Shown here: piece by piece, positions 43,525 through 51,615 of the stretch | Position numbering within the stretch: the first letter of the stretch is position 1 | How the letters are laid out: every line of letters starts with the position of its first letter | Assembly: GCA_038235275.1 (NCBI GenBank) | Contig: JBBSUC010000011.1 | Span: 1-64,000, forward strand | Direction: 5' to 3' | Length of the DNA: 64,000 nucleotides | Source of the DNA: Persicitalea sp038235275 | GTDB lineage: Bacteria > Bacteroidota > Bacteroidia > Cytophagales > Spirosomataceae | The notes under the pieces: model-generated | Seen by the model: only the letters and a program-made list of their open reading frames with translations | What the model was told of the DNA's origin: nothing | Database searches by the model: none | Translations under genes and position numbers: made by a program

Positions 43525-44493
43525 ATGAAAAAATCACTCAAATTTCGACTTCGCTCCATTTATCAGCCGCTTGCAATAGTGGCTCTTGCCGCATCTTATG
43601 CTCTCACTGCGAACAATGTACAGGCAAACCCGCTCGCTACTCCCCTGGAAGGAAGATGGGACATCACCGTCGATATGGGGGAAAAATCGTCACCTTCGTG
43701 GCTGGAAGTCAGTCATTCCGGCAACCACACGCTGATCGGGCGGTTTGTCTCGGTGTCGGGCAGCGCCCGGCCCATTTCGGAAGTACATTTCAAAGACGGG
43801 AAATTCAATTTCTCCATTCCGCCGCAGTGGGAAAAGGGCGACGGTGAATTCTCCGTGGAAGGCAGCGTCCAAGGCGACAAAATCAGTGGTTCGCTGACCA
43901 CGCCCGAAGGGAAAACCCACAACTGGACGGGCGTGCGCGCTCCCGCGCTGCGCCGGACTGCCCAACCCGCCTGGGGAAAGCCCGTGAAGCTCACCGAGGG
44001 CAACACGATCAAGGGCTGGCACGCGGCTGGTACTAACCAATGGACGATTAAAGACGGCGTTCTCAAAAGTGAAAAGTCAGGGGCCAATCTGGTTACCGAC
44101 GAAAAATACGATGACTTCAAGCTGCACGTGGAGTTCCGCATCCCCAAGGGCAGCAACAGCGGGGTGTACCTGCGCGGACGCTACGAGGTGCAGGTGACGG
44201 ACGGCAAGGGTCTGGAACCCGCCGTAGATCAGTTGGGAGCCGTGTACGGTTTCATTCCCCCCAGCGAGATGGTGGCCAAAGAACCGGGCGAGTGGCAATC
44301 CTTCGACGTGACCCTGATTGGCCGCATGGTCACGCTGGCTGTCAACGGTAAAACGGTCATCACCGACCAGGAAATTCCGGGCATCACCGGCGGCGCCCTC
44401 GACAGCCACGAAGGCGAGCCGGGACCGCTGTACATTCAGGGCGACCACGGCGCGGTGGAGTACCGGAATATCGTGATTACGCCGGGGAAGTGA
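43525..44493 (+). CDS. DUF1080 (3-keto-disaccharide hydrolase) protein with extra N-terminal domain
   Basis: A 322-residue protein with a long N-terminal signal (LAIVALAASYALTANNVQA). Residues about 40-145 form a beta-sandwich-like domain (RWDITVDMGEKSSPSWLEVS, SVQGDKISGSLTTPEGKTHN). The PF06439 domain follows: KLTEGNTIKGWHAAGTNQWT, DFKLHVEFRIPKGSNSGVYL, VDQLGAVYGFIPPSE, EWQSFDVTLIGRMVTLAVNG and GAVEYRNIVITPGK. It probably cleaves an oxidised glycoside in the periplasm, as proposed for the family. The other DUF1080 gene (20631-21353) lacks the N-terminal domain. It is followed 96 bases later by an esterase-like hydrolase on the same strand. Confidence 0.9.
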   Translation: MKKSLKFRLRSIYQPLAIVALAASYALTANNVQANPLATPLEGRWDITVDMGEKSSPSWLEVSHSGNHTLIGRFVSVSGSARPISEVHFKDGKFNFSIPPQWEKGDGEFSVEGSVQGDKISGSLTTPEGKTHNWTGVRAPALRRTAQPAWGKPVKLTEGNTIKGWHAAGTNQWTIKDGVLKSEKSGANLVTDEKYDDFKLHVEFRIPKGSNSGVYLRGRYEVQVTDGKGLEPAVDQLGAVYGFIPPSEMVAKEPGEWQSFDVTLIGRMVTLAVNGKTVITDQEIPGITGGALDSHEGEPGPLYIQGDHGAVEYRNIVITPGK

Positions 44494-44589
44494 GGAGGAA
44501 AATTTTTGTTGGTGGCAAAAATCTTGGGAAATGAATTAACTGCCCTTTTGTCCAAAAACATTCCTATTCAAAGTGAAACATTTTAACCG

Positions 44590-45666
44590 ATGCTGTTTCA
44601 AGGTAATTGGGGCTATTTCTGTGTAAACGTGTTCAAGGCTTGTATAGCACTAGCCTTGACTCTGTTTTTCTCCGCGCCGGCCAGTGCGCAGGACTCAACT
44701 AAGGCACAGCTTTCCAGTACCCGAACGGCATTTTTAAAGGTGCTGGACCGCCCCAAAGTACCGTTAGCGTTAGAGGTCGAAGCGTTACCTGATCTGGAAG
44801 GCCTAACCTACGAGCACTTCGCGTTTTCTTCCGAACAGGGGCAGCGCGTTCCGGGTATTCTGCTGAAAAAGCCCGGCCGTGGGCGGCGGCCGGTGGTCGT
44901 GGTTATGTCAGGCACGGGTGGGACAAAGGAAGGACAACTGGCGGTACTAAAAACGCTGGCCGGACTCGGATTTCTGGCCGTATCCATCGACGGTCGCTAT
45001 CACGGCGAGCGGCAAACGGGCACTGGCGCTGCCCAATACGTAGCCGCTATGCTGGAAACGTACCGAACCGGCAAAGGACGCCCGTTCCTGTACGACACCG
45101 TATGGGACCTCATGCGTCTTCTGGATTACCTCGAAACCCGATCCGACGTGGACGCAACCCGCATGGGTATGACGGGCTTCTCGAAAGGCGGCATGGAAAC
45201 CTACCTGACCGCCGCGATTGATCCACGGATTGCCGTAGCTGTGCCGATGATCGGGGTACAAAGTTTCGATTGGTCACTCAAACACGATATGTGGATGTCG
45301 CGGGTGGGTACTTTTCAGGCCGCAGTAGATGAAGCCGCCAGGGAGGCAGGGGTTGGCAAAGTCGATGCTGCCTTTATCCGCACCTTTTACGACCGGGTAG
45401 TACCCGGAATCTATACCCAATTTGACGGCCCGGCCATGGTACCACTCATCGCCCCGCGCCCTCTGTTGGTCATCAATGGTGATTCCGATGCCCGTACGCC
45501 TCTACCGGGCCTCATGGACTGCATTACCCCCACCGAGCGGGCCTACCGGGAAGCGAATGCAGCAGACCGCTTTAAACTATATCTGCAAAAGGACACCGCC
45601 CATACGGTAAAGCCAGAAGCGCTGCAAGCCGCTGTGGACTGGTTTGTGACTTGGCTGAAACCCTGA
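44590..45666 (+). CDS. Exported alpha/beta hydrolase (acetylxylan-esterase/dienelactone-hydrolase-like)
   Basis: A 358-residue protein with a signal-like stretch (KACIALALTLFFSAPASAQ); a GTG start closer to this signal is possible, since the first ~12 residues are not typical. The alpha/beta-hydrolase elements are VVVVMSGTGGTKEGQ near the oxyanion hole, GMTGFSKGGMETYL with nucleophile S198, VINGDSDARTPLPGL carrying the acid, and LYLQKDTAHTV with the catalytic His. Such enzymes remove acyl groups from polysaccharides or act as peptidase-like esterases in the periplasm. It sits at the end of the second glycan region. Confidence 0.85.
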   Translation: MLFQGNWGYFCVNVFKACIALALTLFFSAPASAQDSTKAQLSSTRTAFLKVLDRPKVPLALEVEALPDLEGLTYEHFAFSSEQGQRVPGILLKKPGRGRRPVVVVMSGTGGTKEGQLAVLKTLAGLGFLAVSIDGRYHGERQTGTGAAQYVAAMLETYRTGKGRPFLYDTVWDLMRLLDYLETRSDVDATRMGMTGFSKGGMETYLTAAIDPRIAVAVPMIGVQSFDWSLKHDMWMSRVGTFQAAVDEAAREAGVGKVDAAFIRTFYDRVVPGIYTQFDGPAMVPLIAPRPLLVINGDSDARTPLPGLMDCITPTERAYREANAADRFKLYLQKDTAHTVKPEALQAAVDWFVTWLKP

Positions 45667-45762
45667 TTTTTTAAGATTGCTGGCTACGTTTTTTTATTTG
45701 TTTCGTCGCGTAAGGAACGGATTGAGCAAGCCAAAGTAGACTGGCAGCAGGGGCGCAAGACT

Positions 45763-45806
45763 ACAAATAGTCGTTCCCGTTCGGCAGTGAGACGAGCGGC
45801 TGCGGG
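45763..45806. repeat. Dispersed hairpin repeat, family 1, copy D (inverted orientation)
   Basis: Read on the minus strand, this is GCAGCCGCTCGTCTC, then CTGCCGAACGG, then ACGACTATTTG. It follows the same order as copy B (50594-50649) with several mismatches and a missing middle. It lies in the gap between the hydrolase and the DUF4160 gene. Confidence 0.5.
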
Positions 45807-45837
45807 AAAACAACTGTTAGACAAGAATTGCTGCTTT

Positions 45838-46122
45838 ATGCCAAAAATAGCCATTTATGAGTACCTGACATTTTTCATCGTGATGTACGACGTGCTGAAC
45901 GAGCCGCCGCATCTGCACGTTTATTCGAGCAAAAGCCATAGCCAAAACTCGGCTCAAATCTGGATTGAGTCCGGTGAGTTTGCTACCTTGGGCAGGTTAA
46001 GCAGCAAGGATCAGAGTTTGGTCAGAAAGCTAGTCGAACAGAATCGCTCTAAACTTCTTGCTGCCTGGAATGACATCCTCACCGGGAATAAACACAAGAC
46101 CATTAAACTAAAATTGAAATGA
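45838..46122 (+). CDS. DUF4160 small protein
   Basis: A 94-residue protein from ATG 45838; the frame is open further upstream to 45787, but those codons lie in the repeat and are not family-like. The DUF4160 pattern is visible: KIAIYEYLTFFIVMYD, NEPPHLHVYSS with its conserved His residues, and a C-terminal AWNDILTGNKHKTIKLK. It overlaps the DUF2442 gene by four bases (ATGA). The two families are very often adjacent and have been proposed to form toxin-antitoxin-like or mobile two-gene modules. No activity is established that I know of. Confidence 0.85.
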   Translation: MPKIAIYEYLTFFIVMYDVLNEPPHLHVYSSKSHSQNSAQIWIESGEFATLGRLSSKDQSLVRKLVEQNRSKLLAAWNDILTGNKHKTIKLKLK

Positions 46123-46406
46123 ATCAGCTACAAGCCATGACCTCCGCTCCTGAGAGCTATGTGGGGCATAAACCAGAAATTAAGAAGCTGGATTTCTCCA
46201 AGCGGGGACATATTTCTGTCTATCTAAAAGATGGGCGAATTTTGATTGCTCCCTTAGGCAAATTCCCTTCTATCAAGAAAATGACTCTAGGCCAACGCCT
46301 ACAGTATGGCATAGCGGACGGTAATACTATTATTTTTCATTATTGTAATGAGGTGTACCATTTGCAAGATTTTCTGGGATTACCGGAAGATTATATTCAC
46401 TCGTGA
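46119..46406 (+). CDS. DUF2442 small protein
   Basis: A 95-residue protein. The DUF2442 core is present as HISVYLKDGRILIAPLGKFP and LGQRLQYGIADGNTIIFHYC, near the typical C-terminal half on a predicted beta-rich fold. It is coupled to the preceding DUF4160 gene through a four-base overlap. The pair is AT-rich relative to neighbouring carbohydrate genes, suggesting acquisition. A plausible terminator follows 53 bases downstream. Confidence 0.85.
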   Translation: MNQLQAMTSAPESYVGHKPEIKKLDFSKRGHISVYLKDGRILIAPLGKFPSIKKMTLGQRLQYGIADGNTIIFHYCNEVYHLQDFLGLPEDYIHS

Positions 46407-46458
46407 GTTCACAATGGTCTTAAAGACTTTAAAGATACAGAACTAGGCACAGGCGACG

Positions 46459-46487
46459 CAGGCCGTTTTCAACGGCCTGATTATTTT
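46459..46487 (+). terminator. Terminator after the DUF4160/DUF2442 pair
   Basis: CAGGCCGTT (46459-46467) pairs perfectly with AACGGCCTG (46471-46479) over a three-base loop, followed by ATTATTTT. It would end the plus-strand transcript of the pair. Confidence 0.75.
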
Positions 46488-46609
46488 CAGTACGCAGTGT
46501 TCATAAAGAACATTAAGCACAACTAGGAAAACTCAACGGCAGCAGGCGACCGCAGGGCGGTGGTTTGTGTCGTTAGGTGACCATCACCCAGAACATGAGG
46601 GGCCCGACT

Positions 46610-46644
46610 AGTAGTACCTGGCCAGATACTAGCCAGGTACTACT
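46610..46644. repeat. Perfect 13-bp inverted repeat downstream of the MBOAT gene
   Basis: AGTAGTACCTGGC (46610-46622) and GCCAGGTACTACT (46632-46644) are exact reverse complements with a 9-base spacer. It lies 24 bases beyond the MBOAT stop (minus strand). No T-run follows on either strand, so it may be an RNA-stability hairpin and not a simple intrinsic terminator. Confidence 0.6.
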
Positions 46645-46667
46645 TTGAAAGCAATCGGTCTGATTCC

Positions 46668-48152
46668 CTAAAATTGGAAATAAATGAAGGAACCAGTACT
46701 TTTTTGGGTGAGTACCAGCACCAGGAGCATAAACGACCAGCCCAGTCCGAGCAGCCACCAGGGCGTCTTTTCGGCTACGGCTACCACCGACCGCTCCCGC
46801 ATGAGCCAGTGACAGCCTAGTAAGGTGACAGTAACGACCAGTACTTTGTACATATCGATAGTAGCCAGGAGCTTAACCTGGACTGGTATCTGGCCAAACA
46901 TCGAGAGCAACAGCCGCATAGCGGTATCAAAATTGGGTGCGCGGAAGAAAACCCAGGTAATAGTAACCAGCAGGAAAGTCAGCAGGGCCAGCCCAAACCG
47001 TGAAACTGAACGACTAGGCGAAATAGCCGGAAAAAAGGAAGCCTGAGTCATAAACGGCCCAGCTGTGGTTGTAACGGGTACCCTGGGAAGCCGGGTCAAC
47101 CGATTTCGGAAGAGCCTTTCCAGGCCCAGAAAAATGCCATGCAACGCGCCCCAAACCACAAACGTCCAATTGGCACCGTGCCACAAGCCACCCAGCAGCA
47201 TCGTTATCATCAGGTTCAGGTACGTGCGGGCGTTGCCGAGGCGGTTGCCACCCAGCGGAATGTACAGGTAGTCGCGCAGCCAGGTGGAGAGGGTAATGTG
47301 CCAGCGGCGCCAGAAATCGGAAAAGCCAATGGCGGCGTAGGGATAGCGGAAGTTATCGGGCAGCACGAAACCCAGGCACAGGGCAACCCCGATGGCGCAG
47401 GTGGAATAGCCGGCAAAGTCGCAGAAAATCTGACCGGAAAAGGCGAGTACCCCCGCCCATGCATCCAACGGATGTAGCGGAAAGGGAACGCCAAACACCG
47501 AATCAGCCGTTTCTGACAACATACCATCGGCAATGCCTACCTTCATAAACAGACCCAGCGTAAGCAGGAACAGACCCCAGATAAATTGAGTTTGGGTAGC
47601 CCGGTGGGGTACTTTAAACTGCGGGATCAGTTCGCCCGGCCGTACGATGGGGCCCGCCACTAATTGGGGGAAAAACGTTACGAACAGCGAGAAGTCCAGC
47701 AAAGACTTTTCCGGAGCAAACTGTCGTCGGTATACGTCAAGCGTGTAGGAGAGCGTCTGGAAAGTATAGAACGAGATGCCCACCGGCAGAATAATATCCA
47801 CCTGGGGTGCCTGGTAAGAAATACCCGCCAGGGAAAGCAGCGCCACGAAGTTATCCGTAAGGAAGCCCCCGTACTTGAAGAAACCCAGCATACCCAGGTT
47901 CACGGCCAGACTTACTACCAATAGACCTTTGCGCTTAAACTGATTTTCTTCGCGGCCCAGCGCCAGGGCCACCAGGTAGTCTACAATAGTCGAAAGCCAC
48001 AGGAGCAGCACAAAAGGCGGGTTCCAGACGGCGTAAAAAAGGTAGCTTGCCAGCAGCAGATTCAGCTTTTTTACATTCCAGGGCAGGGGCGCGTTGTGCA
48101 GCAGCAGAACCACCCCTAAGAAGGCGATGAAGGTATAGGAGTTGAAAACCAT
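46668..48152 (-). CDS. MBOAT-family membrane O-acyltransferase (AlgI-like)
   Basis: A 494-residue polytopic inner-membrane protein. MBOAT landmarks include ILPVGISFYTFQTLSYTLDV, FPQLVAGPIVRPGELIPQF, SDFWRRWHITLSTWLRDYLY (H285) and LLGGLWHGANWTFVVWGALH with the invariant catalytic His (H325). AlgI-type enzymes pass acetyl groups from the cytoplasm across the membrane to a periplasmic acetyltransferase that modifies a secreted polysaccharide. The gene two bases upstream encodes an SGNH-like periplasmic protein, exactly the expected partner. The acetyl-accepting polymer is unknown; no polysaccharide synthesis genes lie beside the pair. Confidence 0.95.
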   Translation of the reverse strand: MVFNSYTFIAFLGVVLLLHNAPLPWNVKKLNLLLASYLFYAVWNPPFVLLLWLSTIVDYLVALALGREENQFKRKGLLVVSLAVNLGMLGFFKYGGFLTDNFVALLSLAGISYQAPQVDIILPVGISFYTFQTLSYTLDVYRRQFAPEKSLLDFSLFVTFFPQLVAGPIVRPGELIPQFKVPHRATQTQFIWGLFLLTLGLFMKVGIADGMLSETADSVFGVPFPLHPLDAWAGVLAFSGQIFCDFAGYSTCAIGVALCLGFVLPDNFRYPYAAIGFSDFWRRWHITLSTWLRDYLYIPLGGNRLGNARTYLNLMITMLLGGLWHGANWTFVVWGALHGIFLGLERLFRNRLTRLPRVPVTTTAGPFMTQASFFPAISPSRSVSRFGLALLTFLLVTITWVFFRAPNFDTAMRLLLSMFGQIPVQVKLLATIDMYKVLVVTVTLLGCHWLMRERSVVAVAEKTPWWLLGLGWSFMLLVLVLTQKSTGSFIYFQF

Positions 48153-48154
48153 GA

Positions 48155-49237
48155 CTATCGGGAGGATAAAGTGGGAGAAGGAGAATTGGCCAAAGCAAGC
48201 GGTGAACGCGAAACCTTCCAGCCGGTTTCTTGCTCGATGATTCTGATTAAATCAGCAGTGAAAGTCCGGGCATCGGCCGGACTCAGGTGCGACCATTCCG
48301 GACACTCGTATTTGGAAAGCTCCGGGTAATCTTCGAAGTGGATACCCGGCGCGCCGGTTTCTGCGAGCAGCCGGTTCCAGTACTTCTCCCTGGGCAAACC
48401 CTGCTTTTCCATTTCCCAGATCTTACCGCTCGAAGGCATACGTATGAAGAGTACCTTCCCACCCCGGCCCTGAATTTTGGCTACATTGGATTTGGCTTTC
48501 TGGAAAATAGCGGTAAGCGTACTGTCGGTCATGGGTGATTTGGGAGCCTGGGTAAATATGTACATCCAGATAGCCTTTTGCTCATTTTGCAGGGCCGTAT
48601 CGGCCACAAACTCGGGTGTGATGGAGGTTTGGCGGTCAAATCCAACTGTATTAAACCATATCGGAAAAGCAGGCAGGGCAAATACCCCCGGCCGGTTGGC
48701 AACGTCGGCTCGATTAAGTAATGAACTCAGATTAAATCGTTCTCCGTCCAGGAACAGCAACCGCGACTCCAGTTCCCGGTTAATGTAGAAGCTGGCCCGC
48801 CGGGCCAGGGACCACTTGGGGTAATAGGCGGTACATTTATTGGCCTGCATTTCGGGATAACTACCGGCAGGTGAAAAGAAAAGGCCCTCGGTCACACCCA
48901 CCAGCACGGTCCCTTTAAAGTGCTGATCCTGGGCCAGGTCGGCCAGCACAGGATTGGGCGAAGTACCCACCAACGCCAGTTGAGTGGGCGCCGTACCGGT
49001 AGCCGCTGCCCAGGTGTCCAGGTCAATCCCGAACTTAATACGGGAGGAACCAATAATGACCGGATTGGCCTCAGTCGCCTCGTAGACCTGCTGGTGATGG
49101 TAGGCCCACAAGTCTTCATCGTCGTTGTAGGAAAGTTCAAATCCCTGATTCCGCAGGTAGATTTCCCAGCCCGCCATAAAACCAATCATCAGGAACAGGG
49201 CCAGCAGCCCGGCTCTTACAAAAGGAGATTTTTTCAT
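48155..49237 (-). CDS. SGNH-like periplasmic acetyltransferase partner of the MBOAT protein
   Basis: A 360-residue protein with one N-terminal membrane helix (AGLLALFLMIGFMAGWEIYL) and the remainder in the periplasm. Block I of an SGNH fold is VIIGSSRIKFGID. The conserved C-terminal His region appears as YECPEWSHLSPADARTF, reminiscent of the AlgX/AlgJ type DxxH motif. The middle (RGGKVLFIRMPSSGKIWEME) is family-like. I infer that it receives acetyl groups from the MBOAT protein encoded two bases downstream. The start at ATG 49237 gives a basic cap before the membrane helix. Confidence 0.75.
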   Translation of the reverse strand: MKKSPFVRAGLLALFLMIGFMAGWEIYLRNQGFELSYNDDEDLWAYHHQQVYEATEANPVIIGSSRIKFGIDLDTWAAATGTAPTQLALVGTSPNPVLADLAQDQHFKGTVLVGVTEGLFFSPAGSYPEMQANKCTAYYPKWSLARRASFYINRELESRLLFLDGERFNLSSLLNRADVANRPGVFALPAFPIWFNTVGFDRQTSITPEFVADTALQNEQKAIWMYIFTQAPKSPMTDSTLTAIFQKAKSNVAKIQGRGGKVLFIRMPSSGKIWEMEKQGLPREKYWNRLLAETGAPGIHFEDYPELSKYECPEWSHLSPADARTFTADLIRIIEQETGWKVSRSPLALANSPSPTLSSR

Positions 49238-49821
49238 AATAAAAGGTTTAAGTGAAGGTGTATAGAAATAAAAAATGAAACAGGTTACTTACCCGATCTT
49301 ACCCAGCCTATACCCTATTTCCGACAGGCGGGTATAGCCGCGCTGGTATCAAAGGACGGACTGCGTGTTTACATATCAATCAAACCACCAGCCGAAGTCC
49401 CTATCTTATGGCGCCATTGGCCAACCAATATCTCCAAAAAAGTTTTTGAAATTAAGTAAAGACTACCTATATCCAATCGGTTTACCAACAGATTTTAGTG
49501 AACGGTATTTTTGAGAAGTTGACAGACGTGCAAACTTGTCGAGTACACGGTGCCTCAGGCTGAAAGCCATCTGGCTGCTGTCTTCCAACAAAAGCAAGTG
49601 CTGTGAATCAGCCGCAGAGACGCTACACTGCTCGTAGAGAACCGATTCCCCTAGTTCGTCGTAGCATCAACAAAACCCCGCCGTTGTACGTATGTCTTCC
49701 GAAGGGAGACTGCGTACTGTAAATAAAAGGCCATTTTTAATGGCCAGCGTCGTCAAAAGCCGATTTTAACATCAGTTTATTCGAAGAGAAACTTCGCTCT
49801 CTAATCTCTAGTCTGTGTCGA
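49238..49821. other. 584-bp gene-poor gap upstream of the MBOAT/SGNH pair
   Basis: No coding sequence I can support. It holds the upstream region of the SGNH gene, including an AT-rich tract at 49430-49510, and near the other end the terminator of the PIN gene. Scattered short inverted repeats (such as TATAGCCGCGCTGG near 49335) are present, but none is convincing. Confidence 0.4.
49721..49745 (-). terminator. Terminator of the PIN toxin gene
   Basis: On the minus strand, GGCCATT pairs with AATGGCC (49745-49739 with 49735-49729), followed by TTTTATTT (49728-49721). It lies about 75 bases after the stop of the PIN gene. Confidence 0.7.
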
Positions 49822-50238
49822 TTATTCCGATCCAGAAAGTAGCGCTAGAAACTCCTCCAATCCGACAACTTTTAGTTTAGGAAACGGCAAAGACTTAAAA
49901 ACGTTGAAGTCGGTGTCATCACTTACCAGGTAGTCGGCATTGACGGATAGCGCCAAGTCAGAAAACTTGTCATCATCTGGGTCATTTTCAACTAATTGCC
50001 AGCGGTAAGCGGCCTCCGCAAAAACAACGTTTGGGGCGACAGCCAATTGATGAAGTACCAATTGTGCCGTGTTAAAAGAATAGGTAGAGGTAAGAATCTC
50101 TTCGTATTCGAGCAAGATTTCTGTGCTGACGAACCATTCAAACCTTGTGGCCCGAAAATGAAGATATAGATGATAGAAGGGGCTTTTAGGAGGGATGGAG
50201 GCCCGCAAGCAATTGGTGTCTATGACTGCCCGAATCAT
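49822..50238 (-). CDS. PIN-domain toxin (putative toxin-antitoxin PIN family)
   Basis: A 138-residue PIN protein of the COG1569-like group. Acidic active-site candidates are D7 in RAVIDTNCLRASIPPKSP, E45-E46 in EILLEYEEIL, the cluster ENDPDDDKFSDLAL, and SDDTDF near the C-terminus. It should act as a metal-dependent ribonuclease. Its start overlaps the end of the small upstream gene (50235-50474) by four bases, the usual arrangement of a toxin behind its antitoxin. It differs in subgroup from the VapC-like protein at 9232-9645. Confidence 0.87.
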   Translation of the reverse strand: MIRAVIDTNCLRASIPPKSPFYHLYLHFRATRFEWFVSTEILLEYEEILTSTYSFNTAQLVLHQLAVAPNVVFAEAAYRWQLVENDPDDDKFSDLALSVNADYLVSDDTDFNVFKSLPFPKLKVVGLEEFLALLSGSE

Positions 50239-50474
50239 TCGGTGGCGTACTTATCATCCCGCAGCATTTTGCGGTAGTCATCCTCGGTGTAGCCCTTACG
50301 GGCCGTGACTTCTTCAAGTTCGGTTTGCAGTTTCTGGTCAAAATAGTCCATGAGCAATCGACGCACTTCGAGCGTGTGGCTCGGATCAAGTTTTTGCTCA
50401 AACACCCTCAATAAGCTAATCTGCAAGGAACTTAGCTTGGTTGATTCTTGCTTTTCAGAAATTTTTGCTGACAT
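50235..50474 (-). CDS. Probable antitoxin partner of the PIN toxin
   Basis: A 79-residue hydrophilic protein without a recognised domain. It has helical, charged segments (LLRVFEQKLDPSHTLEVRRL, LMDYFDQKLQTELEEV) and a C-terminal acidic/basic tail (YTEDDYRKMLRDDKYATE). By position and the four-base overlap with the PIN gene it is the expected antitoxin. The protein lacks an obvious helix-turn-helix, so regulation of its own promoter cannot be read from the sequence. Confidence 0.65.
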   Translation of the reverse strand: MSAKISEKQESTKLSSLQISLLRVFEQKLDPSHTLEVRRLLMDYFDQKLQTELEEVTARKGYTEDDYRKMLRDDKYATE

Positions 50475-50593
50475 AAAGATTGATTTTTAGCCTAAAAATA
50501 ACACTAAACACACAAAAATGCAAAGCTTGATTTGCTCCGTTAGCCCCAATGGGTAATCGGTAAGGTCGATCGCCAGTTCGGTGGAGTGTTCCG

Positions 50594-50649
50594 CAGTCGC
50601 TCGGCTCTCTGCCGAACGGTCCGCCGCACGGTGACGACTATCTACTAGC
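50594..50649. repeat. Dispersed hairpin repeat, family 1, copy B (fullest copy)
   Basis: Order of segments: CAGTCGCTCGGCTC, TCTGCCGAACGGTCCGCCGC, ACGGTGACGACTATCTACT. The CTCGGC and GCCGA parts can pair, as can CGGTCCG-like parts. Copies in varied states are found at 42210-42250, 45763-45806 and 54174-54240, and a 12-base fragment at 51531-51542. It lies in a gene-free gap, as do the other copies. Confidence 0.65.
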
Positions 50650-50733
50650 TTTCCGAGCGGCATATTCCTCGCTCCCTCCTCACCCGGCACCCAGCCCGCG
50701 AATAGTTGATCAGCCGACACTATAGCCCCGCTA

Positions 50734-50783
50734 ACCCCAATTTGCAATTGGGCGTTACCTCATCTCGCGTTTGCAACGCGAAT
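50734..50783. repeat. Dispersed hairpin repeat, family 2, copy F1
   Basis: Two small hairpins in a row: CCCAAT-TTGC-ATTGGG, then CGCGTT-TGC-AACGCG. They are joined by CGTTACCTCATCT. A related arrangement (CCCAATCTGCGGTCGGG, then TTGCCTCAGCTCGTGTTTGC) is found at 54055-54120. Confidence 0.6.
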
Positions 50784-50869
50784 ACCCGCTGAAAGCCAAC
50801 CCGATACAAAAAGAGAAAATCAGTCTTGCTAATTCCCCAGTGACGTCAGAGACGCAATACACCCCATCG

Positions 50870-51451
50870 CTACGACAACGGCGCAGCGGCGAACAGATCG
50901 GATACTACGAACTGAAAATCGGGGATGACGGGCGCGGCGGTGATGGTTTGCTGCTCCTTGTAAACCCGGTAGTCTTCGGGACTGGTATAAGCATAAATCT
51001 TCTGACGCTTCGGGACGATGTACCAAACCAACTGCGCCCCGCCATCGAAGTAATCCTGGATCTTGTCCAAAACATTCTGGTGTGATTCGGAGTCCGACAA
51101 GATTTCAGTCGCGAACAGTGCGCTTACCTGCTCGTTCCGCCGAATGGCTTCCAATTGACTTTTCGAAAAATACGTCAGGTCAGGGATGCGCTTGCGGGTG
51201 GCGTCAACATAAGAGTCACTCTCGGCCATGATGATGTCTCCTTGCTGAAAAGCATCGGTTTGGATGAATCGGCGGATCAGAAAATTGCCGAGTAGCACTT
51301 CAATCTGTTTCATGGATTTCGGAATAACTTGTCCCCTGACAAACTCATAGTTGCCGTCATGGCCGGGCTGCTGCTGCCAGTGCTCGAACTCGGCGACGGT
51401 CGTGAGGTCGGTCGGTAATACCGGGGTGGACGTTGAAGTGGCGGTAAGCAT
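50870..51451 (-). CDS. Uma2 family endonuclease-like protein (DUF820)
   Basis: About 193 residues from the ATG at 51451; the longer frame to 51568 has an unlikely Cys/Arg-rich extension. The Uma2 (PF05685) pattern is present: EFEHWQQQPGHDGNYEFVRG, IIMAESDSYVDATRKRIPDL, EILSDSESHQNVLDKIQDYF and VWYIVPKRQKIYAYTSPEDY. The fold is a PD-(D/E)xK nuclease, with the acidic residues and Lys of these strands as probable metal site. Members are abundant in cyanobacteria and Cytophagales and are of uncertain function; some are linked to transposons. It lies in the repeat-rich accessory region. Confidence 0.85.
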   Translation of the reverse strand: MLTATSTSTPVLPTDLTTVAEFEHWQQQPGHDGNYEFVRGQVIPKSMKQIEVLLGNFLIRRFIQTDAFQQGDIIMAESDSYVDATRKRIPDLTYFSKSQLEAIRRNEQVSALFATEILSDSESHQNVLDKIQDYFDGGAQLVWYIVPKRQKIYAYTSPEDYRVYKEQQTITAAPVIPDFQFVVSDLFAAAPLS

Positions 51452-51530
51452 GGGTCGATTGCTTGATGAATGAATCAAATATAAGGAAATCAATCGTAAA
51501 AAGCACGATCGGCCCACGGTCATTCGCGCG

Positions 51531-51542
51531 CAGTCGCTCGGC
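51531..51542. repeat. Fragment of dispersed repeat family 1 (copy E)
   Basis: CAGTCGCTCGGC is identical over 12 bases to the beginning of copy B at 50594. The rest of the element is absent. It lies between the Uma2-like gene and the M28 pseudogene. Confidence 0.35.
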
Positions 51543-51615
51543 CTTTGGGTGGCCCCCTTCTTTTCCACTAATCCCCATCTGTGACAGAGTTTCCCTCAAC
51601 CCCCGGCCAAGATTC

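Larger units (their letters stand above)
50475..50869. other. 395-bp gap filled with dispersed repeat elements
   Basis: The gap between the antitoxin and the Uma2-like gene holds GC-rich repeats and no supported gene. A CCCCAATGGG segment occurs near 50543, copy B of repeat family 1 at 50594-50649, and copy F1 of repeat family 2 at 50734-50783. The ORFs crossing it are translations of the repeats. Confidence 0.6.

Noticed and set aside
49470..49490. AATCGGTT motif upstream of the SGNH gene
   Set aside because: Same 8-base core as the LacI-like site at 54578 but in an unrelated context; a single 8-base match is expected by chance.
50594..50783. Short spaced repeats considered as a CRISPR array
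   Set aside because: Copies are not regularly spaced, differ in sequence and orientation, and no cas genes are present in the window.
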